Of a stretch of 64,000 bases of DNA, positions 54,288 to 64,000 are shown one piece after another. Both the position numbers and the translations under genes were made by a program. The DNA comes from Ascarosepion bandense (Eukaryota > Mollusca > Cephalopoda > Sepiida > Sepiidae): the NCBI GenBank assembly GCA_037127315.1, contig JBBBDQ010001187.1, positions 1,270,501 through 1,334,500 on the forward strand, in the 5' to 3' direction. Under the pieces are notes generated by a model that did not search any database, had not been told where the DNA came from, and saw nothing but the letters and a program-made list of their open reading frames with translations. The first letter of the stretch is position 1; every line of letters starts with the position of its first letter.

Positions 54288-54994
54288 AATAAATCATCTT
54301 TCCATCTAACTGAACATTCCACGTTATAATAACATTTAATTGCTTACAATTCTATCTAAAAACTCATCGATGTGTTCAAAAGGCCTAGTATGCGTGTATG
54401 TCCTCATGTTTACCGACTTAACATTAACGTTATTTGAATTTCCTTTTAAAGAATTATCAAATTTTTATACTCTTAAATGACATTACTTTACTTTTTAATG
54501 TACCCATAATTGTTGTCTGATAAATATCAATGATGATCAGCTTTTAATATTAAATTGTGTGAACAGAAAGTATTTCAGCGTATTAAAAGATCAAAAGTTG
54601 AAATAAAAAAACAAAAAAACTATGAAATCACTAAAATAATAGATTAAGAAATGAAAGAAAATGTTTGAATTATGAAAAGAAACGCAGGAGAACAATAGAT
54701 TAATAGTGATGTATTTAACATGTCTGCGATTAAATTTCTGGAGGTATAATTTGAGTAAAGTGTTTCATAAGCAGGTATCAGTAGTGCTGTACATTGAAAA
54801 TCATAATCTGACATTTTCTATAAATTTCAAATAAATAAGGAGATATTTTATAAAGTTAAGGAACGTACTAAAATAAATAAGAGAAGTGGATTTTCATGTA
54901 AAATCGGTCTTCTATATGTCAGTGAATTCTGAAGAATCACATTACATTTTAAAATGTGATTTCAGGTAACATAATCAATGATAGAATTCTGTAG
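54288..54994. other. AT-rich intergenic sequence
   Basis: Nothing recognised. Confidence 0.45.
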
Positions 54995-56410
54995 AACCAA
55001 AATTTTCAAAGGAAAGCATATTTTTATCCAGAATTATTTTAATTTTTCTATCCAGATAGATATTCAGCGAGAAGCATAAATTAATCTATCCAGAATGATT
55101 TTCAGAAGAATTATTAACTTGATTTATCCAGAAAAATTTCAGAGGAAAACACAAATTAGTTTATCTAGGAAGATTTTCTGAGAAAAGCAGAAATTGATCT
55201 AATCAGAAAGATATTCATAGAAAAGAATTCAATTATCTCTCCAAAATGATTTTCAGAATAATGAATAAAATGATTTATCTAGAATTATTTTCAGAGGAAA
55301 CATAAATTGAAATATTCAGGAAGGTTTTCAGAGGAAGTCATAAACTGATGTATCCAAAATAATTTTCAGGGGAAAGCATTAATTGATGTAACACGAAGGA
55401 TTTACAAAGGAAAGCAGAAATTGATTTATACAGAAATAGTTTTAGAGGAAAGCATAAATTTATCTACCCGGAGAGATTTTTAGAGAAAAACGTTAATTGC
55501 ATAAATTGATTTATCCGGGAAGATTTTCAGAGAAAAACATGATTTTATCTATACAGAGAGATTTTCAGAGGAAAGCGTAAAATCATCTATATCGAAAAAA
55601 TTCCAGAGGAAAGCATAAATTGATTTGTTGAGGAAGGTTTCAGAAAAAAGAATAAATCGATCTATCAAGAATGATTTTCATAGAAAAGCGCAAATTGATT
55701 TATCCAGAATGCTTTTCAGAGGGAAGCATGAATTGATTTAACCCGAAGAATTTTCCGGGAAGAGCATAAATTTATTTATCCTGAAATATTTTAGAAGAAA
55801 AGCATATATCTATCTATCGAAAATGACTTTCAGATGAAAGCATTATTTGATTTATTCAGAATGATTTTCAGAAGAAATCATAAATTGATTTATTCGAAAT
55901 AATTTTCAGAGGAAAGCATAAATTGATCCATGGAGGAATATTTTCAGAAGAAACTAAATATTGATCTATCCAGAAAGATTATAAGAGACAAGCATAACTT
56001 GATGTATTCAGAAAGATTTTCCAAACAAAGAATAATTTGATTTATCGAGAAAGATTTTCAGAGAAAGGATTAAACTGATTTATCTAGGGAATTTTTCAGA
56101 GAAAAGCATAACCTCCTATATTTAAAAATATATTTAGAGAAAAGCATAAATTATCCACGAAGAAATGTTTTCACAAGAAAATATAAATTGATCTATCAAA
56201 AAGAATTTTCTGAGGAAATCATAAATTGATCTATCCAGAAAGATTTTTCTGGTGAAAGCGTAAATTGATCTATGCAAAAATTATTTTCAGAGGAAATCAT
56301 ACATTTAGTTATCCAGATGGATTTTCTGAAGAAAGCATCAATTGATTAATCGAGAATAATTCTCAGAATAAAGCCGATATTGATTTCTCGAAGAATATTT
56401 TTAAAAGAAG
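54995..56410. repeat. Degenerate 38-bp satellite, roughly 37 copies
   Basis: Units follow the pattern ATTTTCAGAGGAAAGCATAA then ATTGATCTATCCAGAAAG, with high divergence between neighbours and small indels. There is no persistent open frame. It is unrelated to the LINE-derived 48-bp array. Confidence 0.88.
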
Positions 56411-56539
56411 ACTCCATGCTCTCATTTTTAGGTGGTACACTGCTATTAAAAAAGGTTGATACTATATTGAGAAAAACGGGATATAAACATGCAATGTTTA
56501 CATATAAGATATGTAAACATACATATATGTTTAAGTTTA

Positions 56540-56745
56540 TGAGACGCGCTAGATCACATGGTGGCTTCTCCTATCTTGACAGAGGTCGATGGTTCGAATC
56601 TTGCTGAATGACATATTTTCGTTACAAACATTCATGGTAAATAATCAGGCCGCTAGAAATAATGTTTGATTATAAACAGAATATCTACTTAAATACGAAT
56701 ATCGATCCAAAATAATGTTCAAACAAATCATTTCAAATTGTCGTT
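56540..56745 (+). repeat. tRNA-related repeat, copy 1
   Basis: Shares with copy 2 (56895-57085) the order GACGCG, CACATGGTGGCTTC, a B-box-like GGTTCGAATC, GTAGAAAT/CTAGAAAT, ATTATAAAC, ATCTACTTAAATACGA and CAAACAAATCATTTCA. The B-box-like element suggests a tRNA-derived SINE. Confidence 0.65.
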
Positions 56746-56894
56746 TGTTTGTAACCAGTTTCGTTAATCTTCGTTAATTTCCGTAACATGTTTACATTTG
56801 CTGACATTACGATACATTTTAGAGCAGATATGGTTGTTGCGATGAATTCGAAAATTGTGTTATAGGCTTAATCTGATTTCAGTTAGACTGATCG

Positions 56895-57085
56895 TCATTT
56901 GTGGTCAGAGGTCTAAGACGCGACAAATTACATGGTGGCTTCATCTATGTGGATAGGTGTCGCAGGTTCGAGGCCGGTAGAAATAAAATATATACTACTG
57001 TTTAATTATAAACCGAACATCTACTTAAATACGAGTATCGATCAAAAATAATATTCAAACAAATCATTTCATATAGCTCTATGTA
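56895..57085 (+). repeat. tRNA-related repeat, copy 2
   Basis: Same order of motifs as 56540-56745. The B-box-like element reads AGGTTCGAGGCC. It lies about 150 bp downstream, in the same orientation. Confidence 0.65.
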
Positions 57086-57161
57086 AAAGAGATTTCGATG
57101 TTTACATTGTTTTCATAATATGATAATACAAATTGTATTAATTTTGTTTATGTGTATGTGC

Positions 57162-57165
<4 letters not shown>

Positions 57166-57202
<37 letters not shown>
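57166..57202. repeat. (TA)n microsatellite
   Basis: About 18 TA units. Confidence 0.9.
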
Positions 57203-57205
<3 letters not shown>

Positions 57206-57292
57206 GTCATCCACATAGAAGCTTATTTCGCTGTATAACTGCTCATCAGTGTGGCTAGACATTGTGATGTTTCTCATTTTATTTTCCAAACT

Positions 57293-57296
<4 letters not shown>

Positions 57297-57342
<46 letters not shown>
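57297..57342. repeat. (CA)n microsatellite
   Basis: About 23 CA units. A shorter CA run is at 57641-57668. Confidence 0.9.
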
Positions 57343-57345
<3 letters not shown>

Positions 57346-57364
57346 AAAATTAATTCACACCACG

Positions 57365-57946
57365 TGTATCTCAAAAAAAAAATTGCGCGGGAATTAACCA
57401 CTTACCATACCTTTTGGGGTCAAAAACAAGGACGTCGAACCCAAAAGGTCGGTCGTAGTGGAAAGCACACCACGTGGTCAAAAATATGAATTTTCGACCA
57501 ATCAGGTCTTGATATAAGAAACACATTTTTTGATCTGCCGGAGCTTCAACGTTAAGATAAAAAGAATGCAGAAACTTTCAACGCCAGAGAGAAGAGCAGC
57601 CAGCTCGAAAGACACAGAGAGGCACGTACAGCTTGGAGCACGCACACACACACACACACACACACACAATTCAGCAGTTTACACAACAGGCAGTATCATG
57701 TATCAGTGAACAGTCTTTCATCCTCTATTCCTCTCATATCGCTCGCAACACATCGTCCTTCCTTTCTCTCTCACATTCCCAGTTCCTTCCTTTCTTTCTT
57801 TCTTTTTACAGCTTTACGGACAACTATATTTTTGTATAAAAATAATTCTTTTATTTTTTTTTTACGAAAATAAACAAAAGGTTTTACTTTATTTGTAGTG
57901 CATTTTTCTTTTTATTGTTTGAGGGACTGCTTCGCCCTCTACAACA
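57365..57946 (+). mobile_element. Possible LTR or its 3' part
   Basis: The block is less AT-rich than its surroundings. It has a TATA-like GATATAAGAAAC (57511), AATAAAC (57870) and an end CCTCTACAACA (57936-57946) identical to the right end of the LTR-like element at 22391-23071. A small hairpin (GAGGG/CCCTC) precedes the end. The left boundary and target-site duplication were not found, and no gag/pol follows. Confidence 0.35.
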
Positions 57947-58189
57947 TCCACTTGCTTCTGGCCAGGATCGACACTCGACCGATCTCGTGTCATTCGCAGT
58001 CGCTATCAGAGAAGAGAAATTATAAGCGGTGTATGCACACGTCAGTTACCGAAAGAACTCAATTCATTGATAAAGAGTAATGCATAAATTGCAGAAGTAT
58101 TAACTTTTTTTTATTTTCCTCTCTAGAGAACAGAGACAGAGAGACAGAGACAGAGTGACGTTTCATTAATAAATATATATATGAGAATG
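57947..58189. other. Intergenic sequence
   Basis: Nothing recognised apart from a GACAGA-rich patch at 58130-58155. Confidence 0.45.
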
Positions 58190-58520
58190 CGCATTATGTG
58201 TGGTATTAATATTAAGATGTTAATAAAATAGTGTTCAATATATGAACAATACTGTCATAGGAAAATTACTTACTTAATACTATTCTCAGGCCCCGATTTA
58301 TATAGATTCTTCTATACATTTGCCCTTTTCTTTCTCTCTTTCTTCCATTAATTCCTTCGTTTTTCTTTTTTTCTTTCTTTCCGACACAGTATTACTTTTA
58401 ACAATTATGAATTAAATCATTTTAATTTATGTCCCCTGCATTTTTGGTTTTTAATTTTAATTCTAAATTTTAATTTTTAATTTTATTTTTTATTTTTTAT
58501 GTACATGTATTATTAGAATC
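58190..58520 (+). repeat. Paralogue of the Penelope-like 3' region (empty site)
   Basis: Co-linear with 61800-61964 and 62506-62650: AATAGTGTT, CTGTCATAGGAAAA, TTTCTTTCTTTC, then AACAATTATGAATTAAA and TTAATTCTAAATTTTA. It lacks the Helitron found in the other copy. Confidence 0.72.
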
Positions 58521-59194
58521 TTTAAATTTTTAATCTTTTTATTAAAAAAGGCGTTAACATTATTGTGCTGTCGCATGAGTTGTGACAGCCAGTTTAACTA
58601 ATCTAGAAATAAAAACTCTGGAGACATTGTTTCGCCATCAGATATATTTATTTATGGAAAAAAGTAAAAACTGAAAAAGGAAAAAAAACGGTAGGTCTTA
58701 GAAGAATACAAACAATAATTACAAATAAGAGAAGCAGTTCATAACAAAGTTTAAGGTTACAGTCCCGTTAATTAAATAGGGGATAAGAAAACACGAGACA
58801 GAAATATCAATGAAACCATTTAGAGTGCAAAGAAATGAACACAAGAAATGAAAAATGTAACTAAAATGTCCTTAAGCCGAATGTTAAACAAAAACCTACC
58901 ATTGATGCCACCGAATTAGCGGGATGAAAGAATAAAATAAAAAAAAGATGGTACACGTGGTTACGGAACAGAAGTCAAACCCACCGGAAAACGTGTTTGT
59001 CTAAGCAAGTCCCACCCAAAATAAAAGTCATCAATGGGAGGCATAAAAAAGGGCCAAGTCGGGCGGAAGTATTATAAGATTTAGTTCTCATGAATATCGA
59101 GTGAACTTAAGTTCAAATCTATGAAAACATCAGTTTGAAATATGCACTTCATGATTGCGTAACGCATGGAATTGTGCGTCATGCCATAGACGTA

Positions 59195-59197
<3 letters not shown>
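58521..59197. other. AT-rich intergenic sequence
   Basis: Nothing recognised. Confidence 0.45.

Positions 59198-59244
<47 letters not shown>
59198..59244. repeat. (TA)n microsatellite
   Basis: About 23 TA units. Confidence 0.9.
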
Positions 59245-59248
<4 letters not shown>

Positions 59249-59300
59249 CGGATCTGTTCATTCAGTGAAGACTGTTTTTTGATAACTAAGTAATAATGCT

Positions 59301-59611
59301 GTGCGTTGTTTTGCAGTGGATATCGACTCGGAAATATAAATCGGGGAGCCGAGTTCAAATTCCAGTTGAATTCCTTGCATTCACTTACAAGCAAATACCT
59401 TTGGGAAAGGTATTAATTGGTCTCTTCGGCCCCAATTATGGGTTAATATTAGGGTAGGTTGGGTTCTATAGCCTTGGCTGGCAACGAGTCTACCGCAGAA
59501 AGCAATGGCAACCTACTGCGAGATAATCTTCTGCCCAGTCAGTCGTGTGTCTCTTTTGAGACATGATCACCCAAGCGTGTATCACGTATGGCACTTAACA
59601 AACTAGCTAAC
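59301..59611 (+). mobile_element. SINE-1, full length, with TSD
   Basis: Head GTGCGTTGTTTTGCAGTGG, B-box-like GAGTTCAAATTCC, hairpin GTCTCTTTTGAGAC. Flanked by TAATAATGCT (59291-59300 and 59612-59621). Confidence 0.9.
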
Positions 59612-59621
59612 TAATAATGCT

Positions 59622-59954
59622 ATACATACGTGCACTCTCATATGGATATTTATAATTTCACGTCACTACATTTCACTGCTAACTTTTGAGCAATTTTCTT
59701 AGGTGTAATAGAATTTGTAACTTATTTCTTACTTGTCGCCGGAATATGAAACCTATTAACTTAAACTACTCCATAAAAATATCTTGGTTCTTTACAAAAA
59801 AAAAAAAAAAAAAAAATACACAGTGACACTATTACACAAAATTTAAAGGTACTAAATAGGATTAGATGAAAGCTCTACGTCTCTAAAAATAACCGCACCA
59901 TCCTAGTTAACACAGTTTTACGGAGTTAAACCACTAAAAATACCACCACATAAC
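59622..59954. other. Intergenic sequence, with a poly-A tract
   Basis: A run of about 21 A lies near 59796-59816. Otherwise nothing was recognised; it may include the 5' region of the following element. Confidence 0.45.
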
Positions 59955-61690
59955 AAGCAGTTTTTGAAATTTAAGAACGACGCATTTGCTCTAATTAAAA
60001 AAATTAAACTCCGTAATAAAACAAACGAGCAGCAGAAAAACAATACCGATGGACAATAAACGATGGACGTTCGAACAATCTGATAAAATGATTATTAAAT
60101 CGTATAAGATATGTCATCATTTTTTTTTATTTTATTAACGCAGAATCATGCCACAAAGCCAATCTTCGTTAATTCAACAAAAATTATAAAAAGTCGCCTA
60201 ATAACCGGGAAAGCCAAGAAAATAATTAAGGAACTTAATATAGATAATAGGGGACCAATTCTTCATAAGCAACAGGCTTATCTCGATCAAAGTCCACAAA
60301 CGCAATTTCATAAACAACCCACAATACAGATTGTTACTTTCTTGAAAAACAAATACGTAATTAGAATTAGCAAAATTATCCTTGAAAGTGCTTCTAAATT
60401 CAATAAGAATGCCTTAGGCATGAACCGATGGGAGAACAGAGCCGAAGCAATTGACTGGTTCATAAAAATTAAAATTGCACTTTTATTCAATTTAATATTT
60501 GTGATTATTACTCGTCTACATCTGAAAAGAACTTTAACCGCAGCATTAAATTTGGCTAAACATTACTGCCCCATCAGCGTCCAAGACATCAACATCATTA
60601 AACAGGCCAACAAATATATTTTATTTTACGATGACTGTCTGCGGACTAGAAAAAAACAATCGTAATTTCTGCATCTTTATGGAGGCGTATGATTCTGCAA
60701 AGGCCTGCAATTTAGTAATACTCTTTTCGCTCTTGAATCTTAGGCAAATCTTCGATTTATGTAACACTAGACTTTACCGAGTTGAAAGACTGATTATCTT
60801 CCGAAAAAACTAATCCAAAAAAACGGATAAAATCAGTAAGGATCTAATAAAACTTTTCAAAGACCGCGATCTTAATACTACCACCATAACTAACGATAAA
60901 GTCGTAAATTTCTTGGATGTTACCTTCGACCTGAGTAATGGTCTGTACAAACCGTACACTAAGGATTTATATAATCATATATACATTACCAGGGAATCAT
61001 ATTCCACCCTGAGAATCACCAACAACCTACACAAAATCCATCCAACTCTATCAATACAGAAAATTTCGACAACTCTAAAGTTAAATACATTAATGCTTTA
61101 GAAAAAATAAACTTAACATTAGTTTAGAATACTCTGTTAAAACAAGGTAGGTAGAAATCAGCAGAAACATACGCGTAACATTATTTGGTTTAAGCCACCC
61201 TTTAGTTGTAACGCCCAAACTAACAGTGGCAAAACGTTTCTAAAATTTATTCACAGACATTTATATCATTCATGACTAACAAAATCTTCAACAAAATCAA
61301 TGTTAAAATCAGTTAAAGTTGCGTTAAGAACATAGATACATTTATTTTACAACATAATGTTATGATATCAAATTAATACTTGGCACACATAAACAACATT
61401 CATCACCCAACTAATAGCAACAATAACCCTTCTAAAATTAATAGCAACTGCCGAAAAAAATAAAACCTGCCCAGTGAATGGCCAATGTATGTCCAAAGGT
61501 ATTGTTTATAGAGCACGAATTCATTCAGAAGATAAGGATGTTAAATTTTACTTTAGAAGCACTTTTGACAGGTGGAAGATATGATTTAACAACTACATGT
61601 TGTCTTAAAACAACAGTAAAAATAACAAAAGTACTGCTTTATCCTTAGATTATAGGAAATTAAAAAACACAAGAAGATTATTATTACTTG
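59955..61690 (+). pseudogene. Penelope-like GIY-YIG retroelement, most of its ORF, decayed
   Basis: Coding blocks lie in several frames. FLKFKNDAFALIKKIKLRNK (about 59965) is N-terminal. Then IIKSRLITGKAKKIIKELNI and RGPILHKQQAYL (60184-60290), ISKIILESASKFNKN, NRWENRAEAIDWF and AALNLAKHYCPISVQDINII (to 60610). The catalytic region reads LYRVERLIIFRK (about 60773-60808) where relatives have YRDD, so both aspartates are lost. VVNFLDVTFDLSNGLYKPYT (60903) and a C-terminal nuclease part, CPVNGQCMSKGIVYRARI with FYFRST (61465-61560), follow. The Arg replaces the Gly of the GIY-YIG second motif. Frameshifts and stops are frequent. It is unlike the copy at 37380, so two PLE subfamilies are present. 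Confidence 0.8.
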
Positions 61691-62276
61691 AAATAATTTA
61701 ACCAAATACAAACCATTCAATGAAAAATGAGTTAAATATTATTTATGTTTTTTAGAATAACTTGTGATCTAAAATCATATCAATAACCCTAATTTGCTTA
61801 ACAAAAATAGTGTTTTTATGACTACATGCTGTCATAGAAAAATACTTATACTCAGATTGATATAGATTGCTCAATACGTTTTCTCCTTTTTCGCTATGTC
61901 TTTATTAATTCCATCTTTCTTTGTTTCTTTCTTTCTGTTTTCCTTGCAATATTGATTTAAACAATCTAAACTTATTAATAAATGGAACTTTGTCTGTGGG
62001 TGTCTCTGTGTGTGTGTCCGTTACCTATAGACTGAAAACGGCTGAACCGATTTTTTTGAAAATTTACACAGTTGTACTATAACCGTCTGCGAGTGTTCTT
62101 AGCTAGGTTTTGTGTCGAGGTACCCCCGATGAATATCGAAAATTGATAATCGAAAAAATCGGGTTATAGAAGGAGTGGTCCGATTTTAATCAAATTTCAT
62201 ACACTCATAGACAAAGACATAAGAAACGATATTCAGATGTTTAAGGCTGCAGTTCTTACAATAGTGCAGAAAATCG

Positions 62277-62325
<49 letters not shown>

Positions 62326-62650
62326 GCAAGATGTTTGTGTGTGTGTCTGTTTATCTGCCTGTATGTCCTTTATACAAATCAACAATTTTTATCAGATTCG
62401 CACTAAACTTCACACAAATGTTCTTTAGGCTGAGTCTAAGCTCCAGGAACATGGATTAGTTTTAAAGTTTTCATTACACCAGAGCAACCCCGGGCTAAAC
62501 ATCTATTTATGAATAAAACATCTTTACCTTTCACTACCTGCATTCTTTAATTTTTAAATTTAATTCTAAATTTTACTCTTTAATTTAAATTTTTATTTTC
62601 TATTTATTTTATTTCTATTTTTATTTAAAATTTTAAAATTTAAATTTTTT
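61691..62650 (+). mobile_element. 3' region of the Penelope-like element, with a Helitron insertion
   Basis: 61800-61964 and 62506-62650 form a continuous match to 58190-58520, interrupted only by the H1 element. AT-rich and non-coding. Assignment to the preceding element rests on position and is inferred. Confidence 0.6.
61965..62505 (+). mobile_element. Helitron-like H1 (variant 1), with paralogous empty site
   Basis: Begins TCTAAACTTATTAATAAATG after host A (61964). The 3' end is decayed: AGCAACCCCGGGCTAAACAT and CTA (to 62505), followed by host T. The paralogue at 58190-58520 reads straight through (AACA-ATTATGAATTAAA), placing the insertion between A and T as for Helitrons. (TA)n fills 62278-62322. 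Confidence 0.8.
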
Positions 62651-62659
62651 ATCCACATG

Positions 62660-62661
62660 CA

Positions 62662-62702
<41 letters not shown>

Positions 62703-62925
62703 GTATGTTTTGGCTGCAATATATATATATATATATTAACGTATATTTGGGCTGCAATCTTTCTCTTGAACATCTTTCAATATTAAAGAGAAGAAAATTT
62801 AAATAATTATTTAATTTATTAATATGAGAACTTTTTGCAATTTCTTGAACTCACCTAACGAAAGAAATGTTAAAACGCTACTAAAACAATTAATAAATTA
62901 CATTTTCTTTTCTGTCGTATTTATG

Positions 62926-63023
<98 letters not shown>

Positions 63024-63079
63024 CAGTACCCAGCACAGAAAATTATATATATATTACACACACACATATATATATATAT

Positions 63080-63174
<95 letters not shown>

Positions 63175-63175
63175 G
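62660..63175. repeat. Dense microsatellite cluster
   Basis: Successive runs: (TA)n 62666-62699 and 62720-62738, (CT)n 62932-62957, (TA)n 62957-63020, (CA)/(TA) 63058-63080, (TA)n 63084-63117 and (TG)n 63116-63170. ACGTATNTT(T)GG(G)CTGCAAT occurs twice next to the first two TA runs. Open frames here are artefacts. Confidence 0.95.
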
Positions 63176-63550
63176 CGCACGCACGAACGAACAATCTGCA
63201 CGCATGGATGCGCAGGCTCAAACACACAAAACTAATATAGAAGAAAAACTTGCACTAATGATTGGAGATTAATCAATAAATATAAAATCTTAATTGCTGA
63301 TACTCTCTGTAGAATTAACGGAAAGGTCCATTTACGATAGTGACATCAATCTGCTAAATGTCAAAATTTTACTTATATTAAATCTATCTATCTATCTATC
63401 TAGCTAGTTAGCTAGCTAGCTATGTGTTTGAATGTGAGTGGATATATGTTACTTTTTGCGTTTTTTTTTTACTTAAATGTTTTATTAGTGGTTCCAAATA
63501 TTTGAGAACGCTCTTTTTTTTATTTTTAATCAGTATATTTACATCGTCCC
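63176..63550. other. Intergenic sequence, with TCTA/GCTA tetranucleotides
   Basis: (TCTA)n then (GCTA)n at 63383-63422. No gene recognised. Confidence 0.6.
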
Positions 63551-63612
63551 CCGTTCGTACCGCAATGGTAGAGTGCTTTTCTGCGGTGTGGGTTCAATTC
63601 CCTTATAGGTCA
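63551..63612 (+). repeat. tRNA-like sequence (probable SINE head)
   Basis: CGCAATGGTAGAGTGC resembles a tRNA D-arm/A-box, and GGGTTCAATTCCC, 20 bases on, is a near-consensus B-box. No acceptable acceptor stem or cloverleaf was evident by eye, so a tRNA-derived repeat is more likely than a working tRNA gene. Confidence 0.5.
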
Positions 63613-64000
63613 TGCCAAAGAATTTAAAAAATGATATTTGACGTTTCTGTGCTGGGTACTCAGCAACAATGAGAAGGAACGAGGGTGGAAAAATCCAGGA
63701 TGAGAAATTTCATGGTAGCAGCGACGAACAAAGGAGCTTGGGTCATCATCAATTTACCTACTTTTTTTACCAGTCTGAATATTCATAAAAAATTTGTTTA
63801 AGAAAAATACTGCATATTTATCATTAATAATATTTCTCAAATATTCTGGCCGGTAGATGATACAAATTATTTTATTAAAAACAAACATAAGTGTAGCCAC
63901 TAAAAACAAAGCAGTGTTTTTCACTGCATTATTATTTCTATGTCGGTGACATGTATGGAGTCTAGGTAGTTTCGCCAATATAATCATTGATTTATGAGAA
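63613..64000. other. AT-rich intergenic sequence
   Basis: Nothing recognised. CTGTGCTGGGTACTCAGCA near 63647 shares CTGGGTACT with the complement of AGTACCCAGCACAG near 63026, which may mark a repeat. Confidence 0.4.

Noticed and set aside
62824..63272. Open frames of 83-138 codons
   Set aside because: They consist of Ile-Tyr and Cys-Val repeats from TA and TG microsatellites.
63551..63612. Functional tRNA gene
   Set aside because: A- and B-box-like strings are present, but I could not build a convincing acceptor or anticodon stem by eye.

Overview
The window looks like a gene-poor, AT-rich stretch of a large invertebrate genome. A cephalopod mollusc, probably an octopus, is the best guess. 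This rests on the 5S-like sequences, which resemble mollusc 5S rRNA from memory, on the many roughly 300-bp tRNA-headed SINEs, and on the mix of LINEs, Penelope-like elements and (TA)n/(CA)n microsatellites. No database search was possible, so the assignment is inference. I found no host protein-coding gene. Every convincing coding segment belongs to a transposable element, and all are broken.

Layout. 1-6 kb: a LINE 3' fragment carrying a 48-bp minisatellite, a second LINE tail, and a 5S/tRNA composite SINE. 6.5-9.9 kb: the longest LINE, a Jockey/CR1-like endonuclease plus reverse transcriptase, frameshifted and with a mutated RT motif. 10-14 kb: a 0.6-kb foldback and AT-rich sequence. 14.5-18.9 kb: Helitron-like copies, a second LINE family with a 14-bp target-site duplication and a 5' inversion, and tandem LINE tails separated by hairpins. 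19.8-20.7 kb: a SINE and the best 5S/tRNA composite. 22.4-26 kb: two solo-LTR-like elements (one inside a LINE, one containing a LINE tail) and a Helitron. 27.6-34.9 kb: a head-to-head Penelope-tail inverted repeat, another composite SINE, and nested LINEs on both strands. 35.5-39 kb: SINEs and a Penelope-like element split by a LINE. 41-46 kb: a Helitron cluster, a hAT transposase remnant and a purine-rich satellite. 46.7-51.9 kb: SINE, Helitron and LINE fragments, including an RT-deleted copy. 53-57 kb: SINEs, a 1.4-kb 38-bp degenerate satellite and tRNA-related repeats. 57-64 kb: an LTR-like block, a second Penelope-like element whose 3' region holds a Helitron with a paralogous empty site, then dense microsatellites and a tRNA-like sequence.

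The most noteworthy observation is a repeat family in which a full-length 5S rRNA-like unit is directly followed by a tRNA-derived SINE head and a short body. It occurs three times, on both strands and at different ages. Two copies share the same 5S-to-tRNA junction and 3' end, so this looks like one mobile composite unit rather than chance neighbours. Chimeric 5S/tRNA SINEs are known in amniotes (AmnSINE1). Whether this family is already described in molluscs needs a search.

Family labels used below: LINE-A (Jockey/CR1-like), LINE-B (different clade, GAA tail), LINE-D (relative of A), PLE (Penelope-like, GIY-YIG type), H1 and H2 (Helitron-like), SINE-1 (tRNA-headed, about 310 bp), R1 and E (unclassified repeats).
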